From the NCBI GenBank assembly GCA_027886185.1, contig WOAB01000606.1, positions 3,968,001 through 4,032,000 of the forward strand: DNA of 64,000 bases. The letters run 5' to 3'. The position numbers were made by a program, and so were the translations under genes. The notes below the pieces were generated by a model that had not been told where the DNA came from, did not search any database, and was given only the letters and a program-made list of their open reading frames with translations. Position 1 is the first letter of the stretch. Each line of letters starts with the position of its first letter. This DNA comes from Rheum nobile. Its lineage: Eukaryota > Streptophyta > Magnoliopsida > Caryophyllales > Polygonaceae. Shown here one piece after another: positions 1 through 10,926 of the stretch.

Positions 1-2
1 AG

Positions 3-1700
3 GGGGACAAGATAGCCCAGGCTGGCAGATGTGAGTGGGATGGGACTAACAACGAGGCTGAGTACGAAGCACTCATATTCGGACTCATCTTGGCTCGTGA
101 TTTGGGAGTCCAAGAGATCGAAGTCGTTTGCGACTCCTTACTGGTCGTAAACCAAATACAGGGATCGTACAATGCCAAAGACACCAGAATGATAGCCTAC
201 CTGGAGGTAGCCAAGAAACTGATCGGACAATTCCAAACATTCAACATCCGACAGGTGCCCATGGATCTTAACTCCCAAGCCGATGCGCTCGCCAATCTGG
301 GATCCGTCCTAGACCCAAAAGAATTTACACACATACCATTGGCCCACGTTATGACGCCGACCGTCCCAAAGACATCCGTCGAGTTGACAACACCACTTGA
401 AGAACTCGTCTCCATGAAGATAGGCGATCGACCAGAAGAAGACATCGTCGACACCAATGACGACTGGATGCTACCTTACATCAAGTGGCTAAAAGATGGT
501 ATTTTACCAGACGACAAGACAGAAGCAAAAAAGCTTAAGGTACAAGCACTCTCTTACGATATTATTGAGAACATCTTGTACAAAAGATCTGTTACAAGGA
601 TACTCCTACGATGCCTTAAGACTCCAGAAGTCGAACGTATCTTACAATCATTATACGAAGGAGAGTGTGGCAACCACACCGGCGGATGAAGCCTCTCGGG
701 AAAGGCCCTACGAAACGAGTACTATTGGCCAACGATGAACAAAGACGCCATGGAATACACCAAGAGGTGCGACGCCTGTCAGCGGCACGCACCCGTACGT
801 CATCAACCATCGGAGCTCCTCCATCCGACCCTAGCTCCATGGCCCTTTATGAGATGGGGAATGGACATCGTCGGAAAGCTCCCTCCCGCATCGGGTCAAA
901 GAGTCTTCTTCCTCGCTATGACAGACTACTTCTCTAAATGGATCGAAGCCGAAGCCTACAGAGAGGTAAAAGATCAACACGTCATTTCATTCATAAAACG
1001 CAACATCTTGTGCAGATTTGGTGTCCCATCCGAAATCGTGTGCGACAATGGCTCCCAATTCATCAGTCATAAGACTCGAACCTTTTGCGACCAATGGAAC
1101 ATCAAATTGGTTACATCTACACCTCGGTATCCGCAATCCAACGGACAGGCCGAATCCAGCAACAAGATCATTATCAACAACCTCAAGAAACGCCTCACAG
1201 GGGCTAAAGGCAAATGGGCAGACGAGCTCCCACTCATTCTCTGGTCCGACAGGACCACTCCAAAGAATGTGACTGGGCAATCGCCTTTCTCTCTCGTCTA
1301 CGGGAGCGAAGCAGTCATCCCGGTTGAGCTACTGGTTCCAACCGCTCGCTGCAACCTCTAAACAAACGAACAAAACGATATCAAACTAGCACATAATCTC
1401 GACACTGTGGACGAAATCAGGGAGAAAGCTCGAATCAGAATGGTCAAGTTCCAACAACAAGTCGCGAGGAGCTACAACAAGAACGTCCGGATCAAGGCAT
1501 TCAAGGTCGGAGACTGGGTCCTAAGGAAGACATTCCAGAACACCAAGAACCCATCCGACGGAAAGCTAGCACCACAATGGGAAGGACCTTACTTGATCAC
1601 CGAAGTGGTCGGACAAGGAGCATATCAACTAGAAGACAAAGACGGACAACCAATCCCGAGCAGTTGGAACGCAACACATCTTAAGCTCTACCATTTCTGA
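3..1700 (+). pseudogene. Tat-A pol 3' part: archaeal-type RNase H and integrase
   Basis: One reading frame runs from position 3 to the stop at 1698-1700, broken by two premature stops: TGA at 687-689 (a CGA codon in related copies, so probably CpG decay) and TAA at 1359-1361. The RNase H part shows NNEAEYEA, CDSLLVV and QADALA, which hold its acidic catalytic residues. Integrase follows with the zinc-binding CDACQRH, then GMDIVGKLP, VCDNGSQF and NGQAESSNK carrying the D, D and E catalytic residues. The C-terminal part (FKVGDWVLRKTF, WEGPYLI) is the usual integrase DNA-binding region. Its normal role is integration of the cDNA and removal of RNA from hybrids. Because of the stops, full-length protein is unlikely. 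Confidence 0.92.
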
Positions 1701-1732
1701 ACCAATAAGGTAAAAACATCACACAAAACTCT

Positions 1733-1925
1733 ATGCATCGCATACATATCGCATGTTATCGCATGTACATTGCCACATATCGCATACATATTGCATGTTA
1801 TCGCATGTACATTGCCACCTGTCGCATACATATCGCATGTACATTGCCATCTGTCGCATACATATCGCATGTACTTTGCCATCTATCGCATGCTATCGCA
1901 TATACATCGCCACTTTCCTTTATAT
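1733..1925 (+). repeat. Tandem repeat in Tat-A 3' zone
   Basis: Degenerate units built on TCGCATACATATCGCATG and ATGTACATTGCCA are repeated head to tail just after the pol stop. Tat-E (16500-16665) and Tat-D (45690-45850) have the same kind of array at the same place with different unit numbers. Tat-lineage 3' zones are known to carry such variable arrays. Confidence 0.85.
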
Positions 1926-2429
1926 ATCATCGCCTTGACACCAAGCGAGGACTTCCTCCTTACAAAAATACAAATGCAGAACAACATTTACATTGGACCC
2001 AGTCGTCCGCAAATAGATCCTGTCATCCGCATATAGCGCTTACATTACACGATCGATCGGATTACGGGGAGATGACAACACAGGCACGTCGGCACACCGC
2101 CTGCCTTATACAAAACATAAGGTACAACACCTTATTACATTCACGCAATTAAACATAAGGAACAAACACCTTATTATATATTGCTTACCTCCCCGGCATA
2201 ACGGCATGACTAACACATACACAAACACATCGCAGGCCTGCTCTACATACATACATACGGTGAAACCCCACTCGACGTAGCACACGGGCGAAACCGACAT
2301 ACACGACATACTAAACATCGTCGATAACTTGCTATCTATCGCAAACATGTACGAAACACGCTAGTATACAATTCTACGTGTAAAAACACATTTTTGCATC
2401 GAAATAAGAAGCATTTTCTATAAATACGC
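1926..2429. other. Non-coding 3' zone of Tat-A
   Basis: There is no credible reading frame here. The stretch is conserved in Tat-D and Tat-E and contains short repeated words such as ACATAAGG and CACCTTATTA. It lies between pol and the 3' end of the antisense gene. Confidence 0.6.
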
Positions 2430-2533
2430 GACCCGCGATGGTGGACGGGTCGCCAAACCATAATTGTCTGCCTACACATCTGTAGGACTTCATCAAACAG
2501 AAACATCTTGCGACCCGCGATGGTGGACGGGTC
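2430..2533 (-). other. Paired conserved hairpin motif, Tat-A
   Basis: Two copies (2430-2451 and 2512-2533) have arms GACCCG and CGGGTC around a 10-nt loop containing GATGGTGGA. They lie 57-160 nt downstream of the antisense gene's stop, so they would fall in its 3' UTR. The pair recurs in Tat-D and Tat-E, and a single related copy occurs in the divergent Tat-F. Confidence 0.6.
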
Positions 2534-2589
2534 GCCAAAACATACAGACACCAAATGTTTAAAAACCCAACACAAAAGGGACAAATAAG

Positions 2590-4525
2590 TCAAGCATCAG
2601 ACACACCAACATTATCTTCGACGGGGGCTGGCTTCAATGGGGCTGTCTTGTCGGCCGGCTTGGCATCGTCAGAATGAGCTTCGTCCTCATCGACACCTTC
2701 ATCCACCGCCTCCTCTCCGACGCCGGCTAAGCAGAATAGCTCTTGACCAGGGTCGCCTTTTGGGAACATGGAGTCCAAAGTCTCCCTCTCCGCCTTCAGG
2801 TCCCAGAGCTCATGCTTGCCCTTATTGAATTCTTCAATCATCTCAATGCGCGACTTCACAGCATAGAAGGCCCCCACATCGCCAGCAATCTGACCGTCGG
2901 CAATCCTAGCTCGCTTCACTTCCTCCTCAATGCTTGCCCTGCACTCCTCAAACTCCCTCTGACATACAGACAGCTCCCCTTGGTAGCTCTTCAGCTCCCT
3001 GGTGAGACGACGCTCTGTCTCTCGACAGCGACTCTCAGCTCCCTCCAGCTTGGTCCTTAAAGAGGCGAGGTCGGACTCTGACCTAGCAGCCCTGTCCTCA
3101 GCCTTAGCAAGCATTGCTTGGACACCGGAATAAGCTCCCAAGAAATACTGAAAAGTCTGACAAAAAGGCATACGACAATGCAAATACACAACTCAGAAAG
3201 CGAAGTCGAAACAAAAGAAATACAAAAACGCACAAGACAAGGGCCAACGTACCCTCCACGCGGAACTGCCTGCTTCGCAAATGCAGTCCAGGGGAGAAAC
3301 ATCCTTAACTTCCGACTTCAAAGTCGGATCTTGAGCACGGAAGAGATCAACGATCGATGGCCCAGCGACACCAATCTTGTCAACCCCCTCAACAATCACG
3401 CCTTTCTTCTTAGGGATGTCCTCCACCTTAGCATTGTCGGAACGAGCGCTCATTTTTCTCTTAGAGCCAGCTTTCGTCGCAGTCGACAGGTCAGTCAGGA
3501 CCGGCTTACTCGACGCCGCCTTAGCTGTAGCTTTCCTTTGCTCGATCAAACCTTTTCCAGACGCCACTCTCAGTCGAGCACTCGACCGACCACCAGGGGA
3601 ACCTGACACGACAGAGCATCAAAAAGGGAGAAATCCTAAAATACACGACAAAGCGAAAAACAATGAAAAGATTCCTAAAGCCGAAAGTCTACCTTTCGCA
3701 TGGGATGAAGAAACATTCGACATATCTTCCTGTGGGGGAGGAGTTGGCGCCAGCAAATTGACGTTGACGAATTTCCTCTCAGATGCGGGAACTTCAAGCA
3801 CAATCTTTGACAAAGCCTTCGATCGGCTGCTAACTTCCAATTCTTCCGGTCCAGGGACTACAAAAAGGGAAAGTTAAAAACAGAGTGTTAAAAACGCATA
3901 AACGCGTGAAAGAGAAAACAAAGTACATACTGTCGATCCGCCACTCCGACAACAGAAAAGGACATTCTCCTTCCTTCTCCAGAGAAGATCGTTTGACAAA
4001 AAAGTATTTCGACCCCCATCCACGGTCGTTCACATCGGGAGTTTGCACCAAAGGCTTCCGACCTCGTCGGGCACGCAGTTGTACACGGGAAGAACTCTTC
4101 GACCCGATGAAGTAATTATACCACAAGGCATCGAAATCAAAACCAGCACCAGTTTGCTCATTCACTAAGTCTAAAACCCTAAGGACTCTCCAAGCTTGAG
4201 GCATCACTTGACACGGCGCTAACGCCAAGGTAGCTAGAAAATCTCTAACAAGAGGAGAGAATGGGAACTTATGCCCTATCCTAAACGGGTACACATAGAA
4301 GCAAATCAACCCTTCGTAGCACGCGTCGGCCGTCTCGTCCGGCTCAGGCAGCGTAGCAATCGTCTCCGGAGGAAAGCCCCCGACTTCGAGGACTTGGACC
4401 AGCTCTGCCTCCGACAAATTGCTAACCAGCGCGTCCGACTCCGTTAGGAGGAAATGAGGAGAAGTATCGCCCTCTCCGGCATCGGAAATAGTCTTTAATG
4501 ACTCAGAAGCCTCGAGAGAGACCAT
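2590..4525 (-). CDS. Antisense spliced gene of Tat-A (Transposase_28-like plus coiled coil)
   Basis: Four exons on the minus strand are 4525-3931, 3857-3693, 3602-3253 and 3156-2590, separated by short GT-AG introns of 73, 90 and 96 nt. The exon lengths (595, 165, 350, 567) join in phase to a single frame of 558 codons plus a stop. Exon 1 carries the region matching the Pfam 'putative gypsy type transposon' family (Transposase_28), with FRIGHKFPFSPLV and CQVMPQAWRVL. Exon 3 has a basic GSKRK patch. Exon 4 is a long coiled coil (about residues 385-500), then the conserved GDPGQELF motif and an acidic tail. It lies opposite to gag-pol, between pol and the 3' LTR. The domain name and coiled coil are recognised, but the biochemical role is unknown. 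Splice sites are inferred from consensus, phase and conservation in other copies. Confidence 0.8.
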
Positions 4526-4832
4526 GTCGAGAATAGAGAGGGGAGGAAATTAGAGAGCTATGGCTAAGAAAATCAGAAAGCAAATGGCAAGAGAGACCGA
4601 AAGGCTTACCAGAAACTTACAAAGGAAGGAGATGAAGACTAATTGCTCCCCCTGCTCAAAATTTATGGAAGGAAATCATGATCTACAGAAGACGTCGCAT
4701 CGTGCCCTAATCGCGCGCCACGTCGACCTGTGCAACCGCACCAAAAAGGACGGTGAAGATCGTGTCCAAGGAAGTTGCCATGGATCCCGGTCTACTTGCC
4801 TAAACCGTAAGCCCATAGCAACTTGGGGCTAT
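4526..4832. other. Non-coding stretch between antisense gene start and 3' LTR, Tat-A
   Basis: No gene is seen. The stretch would hold the 5' UTR, and possibly the promoter, of the antisense gene. It ends with the G-rich polypurine tract ACTTGGGGCTAT just before the LTR at 4833, which primes plus-strand synthesis. Confidence 0.6.
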
Positions 4833-5491
4833 TGTTGGGCCTGGATTCTCCAGAGAAGATAGATCGAGAGGACCGAGCCCAAGCCCACTGCAAATCGGGA
4901 GAATGGCAGACGAGTTCAGAAGAGTCGACAAGGCTTCTCTGGTCGAGCGACACCCGACAAAACCTCTCCAGTCAAGAGTCATCCGACAAGATCGCAGATC
5001 ATGCAACATCTGCAACGTTCAAACACCTTAATTGCCAGTAATTCAACGGCGAAATCCTTGCCATTACACTCGGTATTGAAGATAAAAACATAAAAACGGT
5101 GCAACGGCCACAGGAGTAAAGGGACTTACCATATTTGGAACGACGAAGAAGATAAGATCAGGGAACTCACAACTACGCAAAATACACGCATTCTCACTTA
5201 GCAAACTCACCAGAATAGCACTCTCGCTCTCCATCTAGCTCTCCAAACGGCCGCCTACGCCTGACCCCTGCCGGTCACCGATCGAGTCCCACTCGATCTC
5301 TGATTTTATTACGATAAGTTGTATTGCGATCTAATCCGATTCACACGATATCTAATAAATCCATCTTGCTATTATATATTTATTTCTTGTTTACCTATTA
5401 TTTGCTTGGTTTGGATTATTTCCCATCGTCCGATCGACTAGTTACCCCGTCTAAGGCGATTTAGGTCGTCCGATCTTTTCGCCCCAAAACA
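4833..5491 (+). repeat. 3' LTR of Tat-A
   Basis: The LTR begins TGTTGGGCCTGG and ends CGCCCCAAAACA, the same ends as the LTRs of Tat-B to Tat-E. It is 659 bp long and is preceded by a polypurine tract. Confidence 0.95.
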
Positions 5492-6815
5492 GGACCGTAG
5501 GAGGCAACGCAGAACCGTCCCTCCATTCCTATGACCTGTCTTGGAGAGAATTTACCTGATTTGATTCGTTTTGATTACGAGAATAGGGATATGGGCGTCT
5601 GTCTTGACGATTGTCGGAGGAATGTTTGCGATCGGATGGATCGGGTCCGCGTGAGGCTTTATGTGACTCACGATCTTCTTCCACCCTGACCTCGGCCATA
5701 GTTTTGGCCTGAACATCTTTGAAACTTTTGCATGGATACTTGGTAATCTCGTCGTAGAGATTGCTGTCTTTGACCAGGCCTTGTCGGAATGCTTCGATAG
5801 ACGTTATGACGTCACAGTGGGGGATCCCCACTTTCTCTTTGTTGTACCTGTTAAGATAATTTCGGAGAGGTTCATTATACCTTTGTGTGACTCGGTAGAG
5901 GTCACTCGATTGTTTCTCATGCTTCCGACTGCTGGCGAACTGGCTCTTAAAAGAGTTGACCACATCCGCAAATGATGCGATCGCTCCCTGAGGCAAACGC
6001 ATAAACCAAGTTAGTACAGGGCCTGTGAGGGTCGTGCCAAAGCTTTTGCACATGACAGCCTCGCGGCTCTCCCTTGAAACAGATGCAGCCATTAGTTTTT
6101 GTTTATAGAGAGAGATATGGTCATCTGGATCGGTGGTGCCGTCGAATGTCGCCATGTTGGGGAGATGGAACTTCTTGGGGATCTCGACCCTTGCGATTTC
6201 TTCGACGAACGGGGATTCTTCGAATCCGCCGGATGCTTCTCTCTCGATCGGTTGCGGAACTCCTGGGAGCCTATTGAAACGATCGTCGATCGCCTTCATG
6301 TGTCGGTCGAGCGTTTGCTGAAAAAGGGCCATGACATCTGGCGGACTGGCAACCTGTGTTTCGTCGATTCGGGCCCCAACAGACCCGATCGGTGTAGGAA
6401 AGGTGACATGGTTAGTCGAAAATGGACTAGCAAAAGGAGTTCGAGATGTACCCTCAGCGTGTCCGGGACGTCGTATGTTGGGAGGCGTTGGCTCGATATT
6501 GTCCATGTCGAGGCGCGTTCGGGCGCCGCCGTGGGCGGGCGCGTTCCTAGATCCTGAGACCACTGATTGTACCTGCGACTTAAGAGACTCGTTCTCATGG
6601 GTTAGTTGCACAATCTCGGCTTCGGATTGGGTTGACAAAGCGGCTAGGGCTTCGGTTTTCTGACGTTGCTGGGCTAGTTCCTCTTGAAGGGCGGCCATTT
6701 TCTGAGAGAGTTCTTGGAATTGGGTTGGAGTAGGATTTTCGGTTGGGTTTTCTGTGGTTTGGGTTTCGTCTTCGAGACGTAGTTCTTGGTTGTCAGTAGG
6801 AGAATCAATAGCCAT
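5492..6815 (-). pseudogene. Tat-B gag, truncated
   Basis: The frame starts at ATG 6815 and runs 428 codons to a TAG at 5529-5531 where related copies have a Gln codon (QDRSQEW). It then continues in frame to the Tat-A junction. An N-terminal coiled coil (about residues 30-85, QELSQKMAALQEELAQQRQ) is followed by the Retrotrans_gag core around VEIPKKFHLPNMATFDGTTD and GPVLTWFMRLP, then a charged tail. This is the structural protein of the virus-like particle. The zinc-knuckle and protease parts are cut off. Confidence 0.88.
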
Positions 6816-6849
6816 GGTTGGAAGATTCCGGAAAGGTGATCGACAAGTT

Positions 6850-6867
6850 GCCCCACGGTGGGCGCCA
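6850..6867 (-). other. Primer binding site of Tat-B (tRNA-Lys)
   Basis: On the minus strand it reads TGGCGCCCACCGTGGGGC, three bases after the LTR. This is complementary to the 3' end of plant tRNA-Lys(CUU) plus CCA as I know that tRNA. Confidence 0.75.
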
Positions 6868-6870
6868 AAT

Positions 6871-7545
6871 TGTTTTGGGACGAAAAGATCGGACGACCTA
6901 AATCGCCTTAGACGGGGTAATTAGTCGACCGGACGATAGGAAACAATCCAAACCAAGTAAATAATAGATAAACAAGAAATAAATATGTAATAGCAAGGCG
7001 ATTTTATTAGATGTCGTGTGAATCAGATTGAATCATGATACAACTTATCGTAATAAAACCAGAGATCGAGTGGGACTCGACCGGTGACTTGTGAGTGGCG
7101 ACCGGCAGGGGTCAGACGTAGGTAACCGTTTTTAGAGCTAGATGGGCAGCGAGAGTGCTATTCTGGTGAGTTATCTGAGTAAGAAAGCATGTCCCTAGCG
7201 TAGTTGTGAGAGTTGAATTTTTATCTTCCTTGTCGTCCCAATATGGTAAGTCCATTTACTCTTTGTGACTGTTGTGCTTCTTCGATATCTTTGTCTTCTA
7301 TGCTGGATGTAATGGCGAAGATTTCGCCATTAAATTGCTGGTAATTGTGGTGGTTTAAGTGTTGTAGACGTTGCATGATCCGGGCATTAAATGCGTGGCG
7401 GGATCTTCGCGACCCTGTCGGATGTCGCTCGACCAGAGAAGTCTTGTCGGCTTTTCTGGGCTTTCATTGTTTGGTCTTCCGAATGGCGATGGGCTTGGGC
7501 TCGATCGAAGGTCTGATCTTTTTTTTGGAGAATCCAGGCCCAACA
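6871..7545 (-). repeat. 5' LTR of Tat-B
   Basis: It runs TGTTGGGCC...CCCAAAACA on the minus strand and is 675 bp long, of the same family as the other Tat LTRs. The upstream flank is Tat-C RT sequence cut just after VVVQKKNG. Confidence 0.94.
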
Positions 7546-10196
7546 CCGTTCTTCTTCTGGACTACGACCACGTTGGCTAGCCATTCAGGATAGTGGACCT
7601 CTCTGATTTTTCCTGTTTCCAATAAGCTTCTGACTTCGTCGTCTACTATCTTGTTCTGCTCGGGAGCGAACTTCCTGCGTTTTTGCTTGACAGGGGGATG
7701 AGATGGACCCACATTTAATTTATGAGTAATAACATTTGGAGATATTCCGACCATATCCTCATGCGACTATGCGAAACAGTCGGCATTGGCCCTGAGAAAG
7801 TCAAGGAGTTGTTGTCTGGTCGAGTCGTCCAAGTCCGACCTGACCCTTACCGTTTGGTTTGGCTTTGAAGGGTCTAGTGCGATCTCGTCGAGTTTTTCCA
7901 TTTCTGGTTCGACGTACCGACTAGGTCCTTCGCCGCTCTGTGGTTGCTACGCGGTCTTGCGTTCGACCGCGTTCTTCATGGAAGCGACGTAGCATTCCTT
8001 TGCGGTCTTTTGATCTCCTTTGATTTCTTGGACTCCCCATTCAGTGGGGAATTTGATAACTTGATGATATGTTGAAGGTACTGCCTTCATAGCGTGTATC
8101 CACGGCCTGCTAAGAATACAATTATAGGGAGACGGACAGTCTAAGACTAAGAATTTCACCTATTGGTTGACTCCTCCAGCGTATGTGGTTAGAATGATTT
8201 CACTAGTCGTATGCTTAACCTCGCCGCTGAACCCGACCAGTGGGGTCGACTTCTTGATTAGGTCGTTCTCAATCAAACCCATTTCTTTAAGAGCATCAAG
8301 GGTCAAGAGATTTGTCGAGCTCCCTGTATCGATTAGTATTCTCCGTATTAAGCAATTTCCCATGGACAAAGAGATTACCAGACCGTCGTGGTGACCATCC
8401 GACCCGTCGGAGTCGGACTCGTCGAAAGTGACCGTCGGAAGGTCGGAAGTTCTCCTCGGCTTGAATTGCGACGCTTCGGGCTTGTCGCCCTTGCTTTCTC
8501 TGGCGTGTCGCTTGTCCGTGGAGTACGTGTTCCCACATATGTCTGATCCTCCTGAAATGGTATTGACAATTTTTGTATGGACAGGAGATGGGGGTTTGTT
8601 TTGTTTTACCTGATCTCGGCGTTCCATGGTAGCCTTTGCCCGCTCCGAGATTACGTCGCGTAGGAACCCTTGTGAGAGCAGCCTAGCGACCTCCTTTCAT
8701 AGGGCGATGCACTCGTCGGTCGAATGATCGTGGTAGTCGTGGAATTCGCACCATCGACTCATGTCCTTTTTGATATCCGGTCGGTCACTCTTTCGGGGCC
8801 ATCTTATGTCTTTTCCATACTTGTCGAAACTCTTGACGAGCTCCGACACGGAAACGTTGAAGTTATAAGATTGGACCCTGGGAGGCAACGCAGAATCGTC
8901 TCTCCATTCCTGTGACCTGTCTTGGAAAGAGTTTACCTGATTTGGTTCGTTTCGAGTACGAGAATAGGGATGTGGACGTCTGTCTCGATGGTTGTCGGAG
9001 GAATGTTTTCGATCTGATGGATCGGGTCCGCGTGAGGCTTTATGCGACTCACGGTCCTCTTCCAATCTTACATCGGCCATAGTTTTGGCATGGACATCTT
9101 CAAAGCTTTTGTAGGGATACTTGGTAATCTCGTCGTAGAGATTGCTGTCTTTGACTAAGCCTTGTCGAAAGGCTTAGATAGACGTTGTGACGTCACAGTG
9201 GGGGATTCCAACTTTCTCTTTGTTGTACCTGTTAAGATAATTCCGGAGAGGTTCGTTGTACCTTTGCGTGACTCGGTAGAGGTCACTCGATTGTTTCTCG
9301 TGCTTCCGACTGCTGGCGAACTGACTCTTAAAAGAGTTGACCAGATCCGCGAATGATGCGATCGCTCCCTGAGGCAAACGCATAAACCAAGTTAGTACGG
9401 GACCCATGCGGGTTGTGCCAAAGCTTTTGCACATGATGGCCTCGCGGCTCTCCCTTGAAACAGATGCAGCCATTAGTTTTTGTTTATAGAGAGAGATATG
9501 GTCATCTGGATCGGTGGTGCCGTCGAACGTCGCCATGTTGGGGAGACGGAACTTCTTCGGGATCTCGACCCTTGCGATTTCTTCGACGAACGGGGATTCT
9601 TCGAATCCGCCGGACGCTTCTCTCTCGATCAGTTGCGGGACTCCTGGGAGCCTGTTGAAGCGATCATCGATCGTCTTCATATGTCGGTCGAGCGTCTGCT
9701 AGAAAAGAGCCAGGATATTTGGCGGATTGGCAACCTGTGGTTCGTCGATTCGGGGCCCAACAGACCCGATCGGTGTGGAAAAGGTGACATATTTAGTCGA
9801 AAATGGACTAGCGAAAGGAGTTCGAGACGTACCCTCAGTGTGTCCAGGACGTCGTACGCTCGGAGGCGTTGGCTCGATGTTGTGCATGTCGAGGCGTGTT
9901 CGGACGCCGCCATGGACGGGCGCGTTCCTAGATCCTAAAGCCCCTGATTATACCTGCGACTTAAGAGAATCATTTTCACGAGTTAGTTGCGCGATCTCGG
10001 CTTCAGATTCGGTTGACAAAATGGCTAGGGCTTCAGTTTTTTGACGTTGTTGGGCTAGTTCCTCTTGAAGGGCGGCCATTTTTTGAGAGAGTTCTTGGAA
10101 CTGGGTTGGAGTAGGATTTTCGGTTGGGTTTTCTGTAGTTTTGGTTTCGTCTTCGAGACGTGGTTCTTGATTGTCAGTAGAAGGATCGATAGTCAT
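7546..10196 (-). pseudogene. Tat-C gag-protease and N-terminal RT, degenerate
   Basis: The frame begins at ATG 10196 but is broken by several stops (for example near 9948, 9698, 9174, 8697 and 8160). The gag core, a CCHC-like segment (CEFHDYHDHSTDEC) and a protease with the catalytic triad intact (LIDTGSSTNLL, in 8627-8160) are recognisable. The gag-protease frame ends in TAG at 7949-7947, followed by CAA CCA. RT begins downstream and keeps VKQKRRKF and VVVQKKNG before Tat-B interrupts it; an extra TAG replaces Trp in the FAWSHED motif. It cannot encode a full protein. Confidence 0.87.
7941..7949 (-). promoter_or_regulatory. Conserved UAG CAA CCA between gag-protease and RT, Tat-C
   Basis: The in-frame stop with CARYYA context is conserved with Tat-D, Tat-E and Tat-F and matches the tobamovirus-type readthrough consensus. 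Confidence 0.6.
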
Positions 10197-10230
10197 GGTT
10201 GGAAAGTTTCGGAAGGATGATCGGCAAGTT

Positions 10231-10248
10231 GCCCCACGTTGGGCGCCA
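10231..10248 (-). other. Primer binding site of Tat-C (tRNA-Lys)
   Basis: It has the same position and sequence as in the other Tat copies, with one mismatch (GCCCAACG for GCCCACCG). Confidence 0.7.
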
Positions 10249-10251
10249 AAT

Positions 10252-10926
10252 TGTTTTGGGGCGAAAAGATCGGACGACCTAAATCGCCTTAGACGGGGTA
10301 ACTATTCGATCGAATGATAAAAAACAATCCAAATCAAGCAAGCAATAGATAAACAAAGAATAAATATGTAATAGCGTGATGGTTTTATTAGATGTCGTGT
10401 TTAATCAGACTGAATCGTGATACAACTTATCGTGATAAAACCAGAGATCGAGTGGGACTCGACCAGTGACTTGTGAGTGGCGACCGGCGGGGGTCAGGTG
10501 TAGGAAGCCGTTAGAGAGCTAGATTGAGAGCGAGAGTGCTATTCTGGTGTGTTTTCTGAGTAAGAATGCTCGTGTCCCTTGCGTCATTGTGCGTGTTGTT
10601 TCTTATCCTCTTTGTCATCCCGATATGGTAAGTCTTTCACCCTTGTTACCGTTTTGCATTTCTTGCCGAATATTTCATCTTCAATGTTGAGAGTAATGGC
10701 GAAGATTGCGCCATTGAATCTCTGTGATTACGTTGGTTTTAATGTTATGGCCGTTGCATGATCTGGGCATTAAATGCGTGGCGAGATCCTTGCGATCCTG
10801 TCGGATGATACTCGACCAGAGAAGTCTCGTCGGCTCCTCTGGGCTTTTCCTCTGTTCTTCCGATCTGCAGTGGGCTTGAGTTCGATCCACTTGATCCGTC
10901 TTTCTCCTGGGATGCCAGGCCCAACA
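10252..10926 (-). repeat. 5' LTR of Tat-C
   Basis: It is 675 bp, beginning TGTTGGGCCTGG and ending CCCCAAAACA on the minus strand. It borders host DNA at 10927. Confidence 0.93.

Larger units (their letters stand above)
1..5491 (+). mobile_element. Tat-A: Ty3/gypsy Tat-lineage retrotransposon, 3' half
   Basis: The window opens inside the archaeal-type RNase H of this element. It then holds integrase, a non-coding 3' zone, an antisense spliced gene, a polypurine tract and the 3' LTR (4833-5491). A second RNase H before integrase is diagnostic of the Tat lineage. Immediately after the LTR, sequence changes to minus-strand gag of another copy (Tat-B), so Tat-A inserted into Tat-B. The predicted target duplication is GGACC at 5492-5496; the matching copy would lie left of the window. 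Confidence 0.93.
5492..7545 (-). mobile_element. Tat-B: Tat-lineage element, 5' LTR and gag only
   Basis: On the minus strand this reads LTR (7545-6871), primer site and gag, and is then cut by the end of Tat-A at 5491. Its LTR starts exactly inside the RT of Tat-C. That marks insertion into Tat-C with a predicted target duplication CCGTT at 7546-7550. The rest of Tat-B should lie left of the window. Confidence 0.9.
7546..10926 (-). mobile_element. Tat-C: Tat-lineage element, 5' part
   Basis: On the minus strand it reads 5' LTR (10926-10252), primer site, gag-protease, the conserved UAG and the beginning of RT, and is then cut by Tat-B. Host sequence resumes at 10927, where TATAC (10927-10931) is the expected target duplication. 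The 3' part is outside the window. Confidence 0.9.

Noticed and set aside
1733..1925. Possible CRISPR-like repeat array
   Set aside because: The units are degenerate and adjoin without unique spacers, and the array is part of a plant retroelement 3' zone.
6099..6557. 152-codon plus-strand frames opposite gag (also 9480-9938 and 35170-35628)
   Set aside because: They recur in every gag copy because gag codon use leaves the opposite strand open, and they are full of changes relative to each other with no domain.
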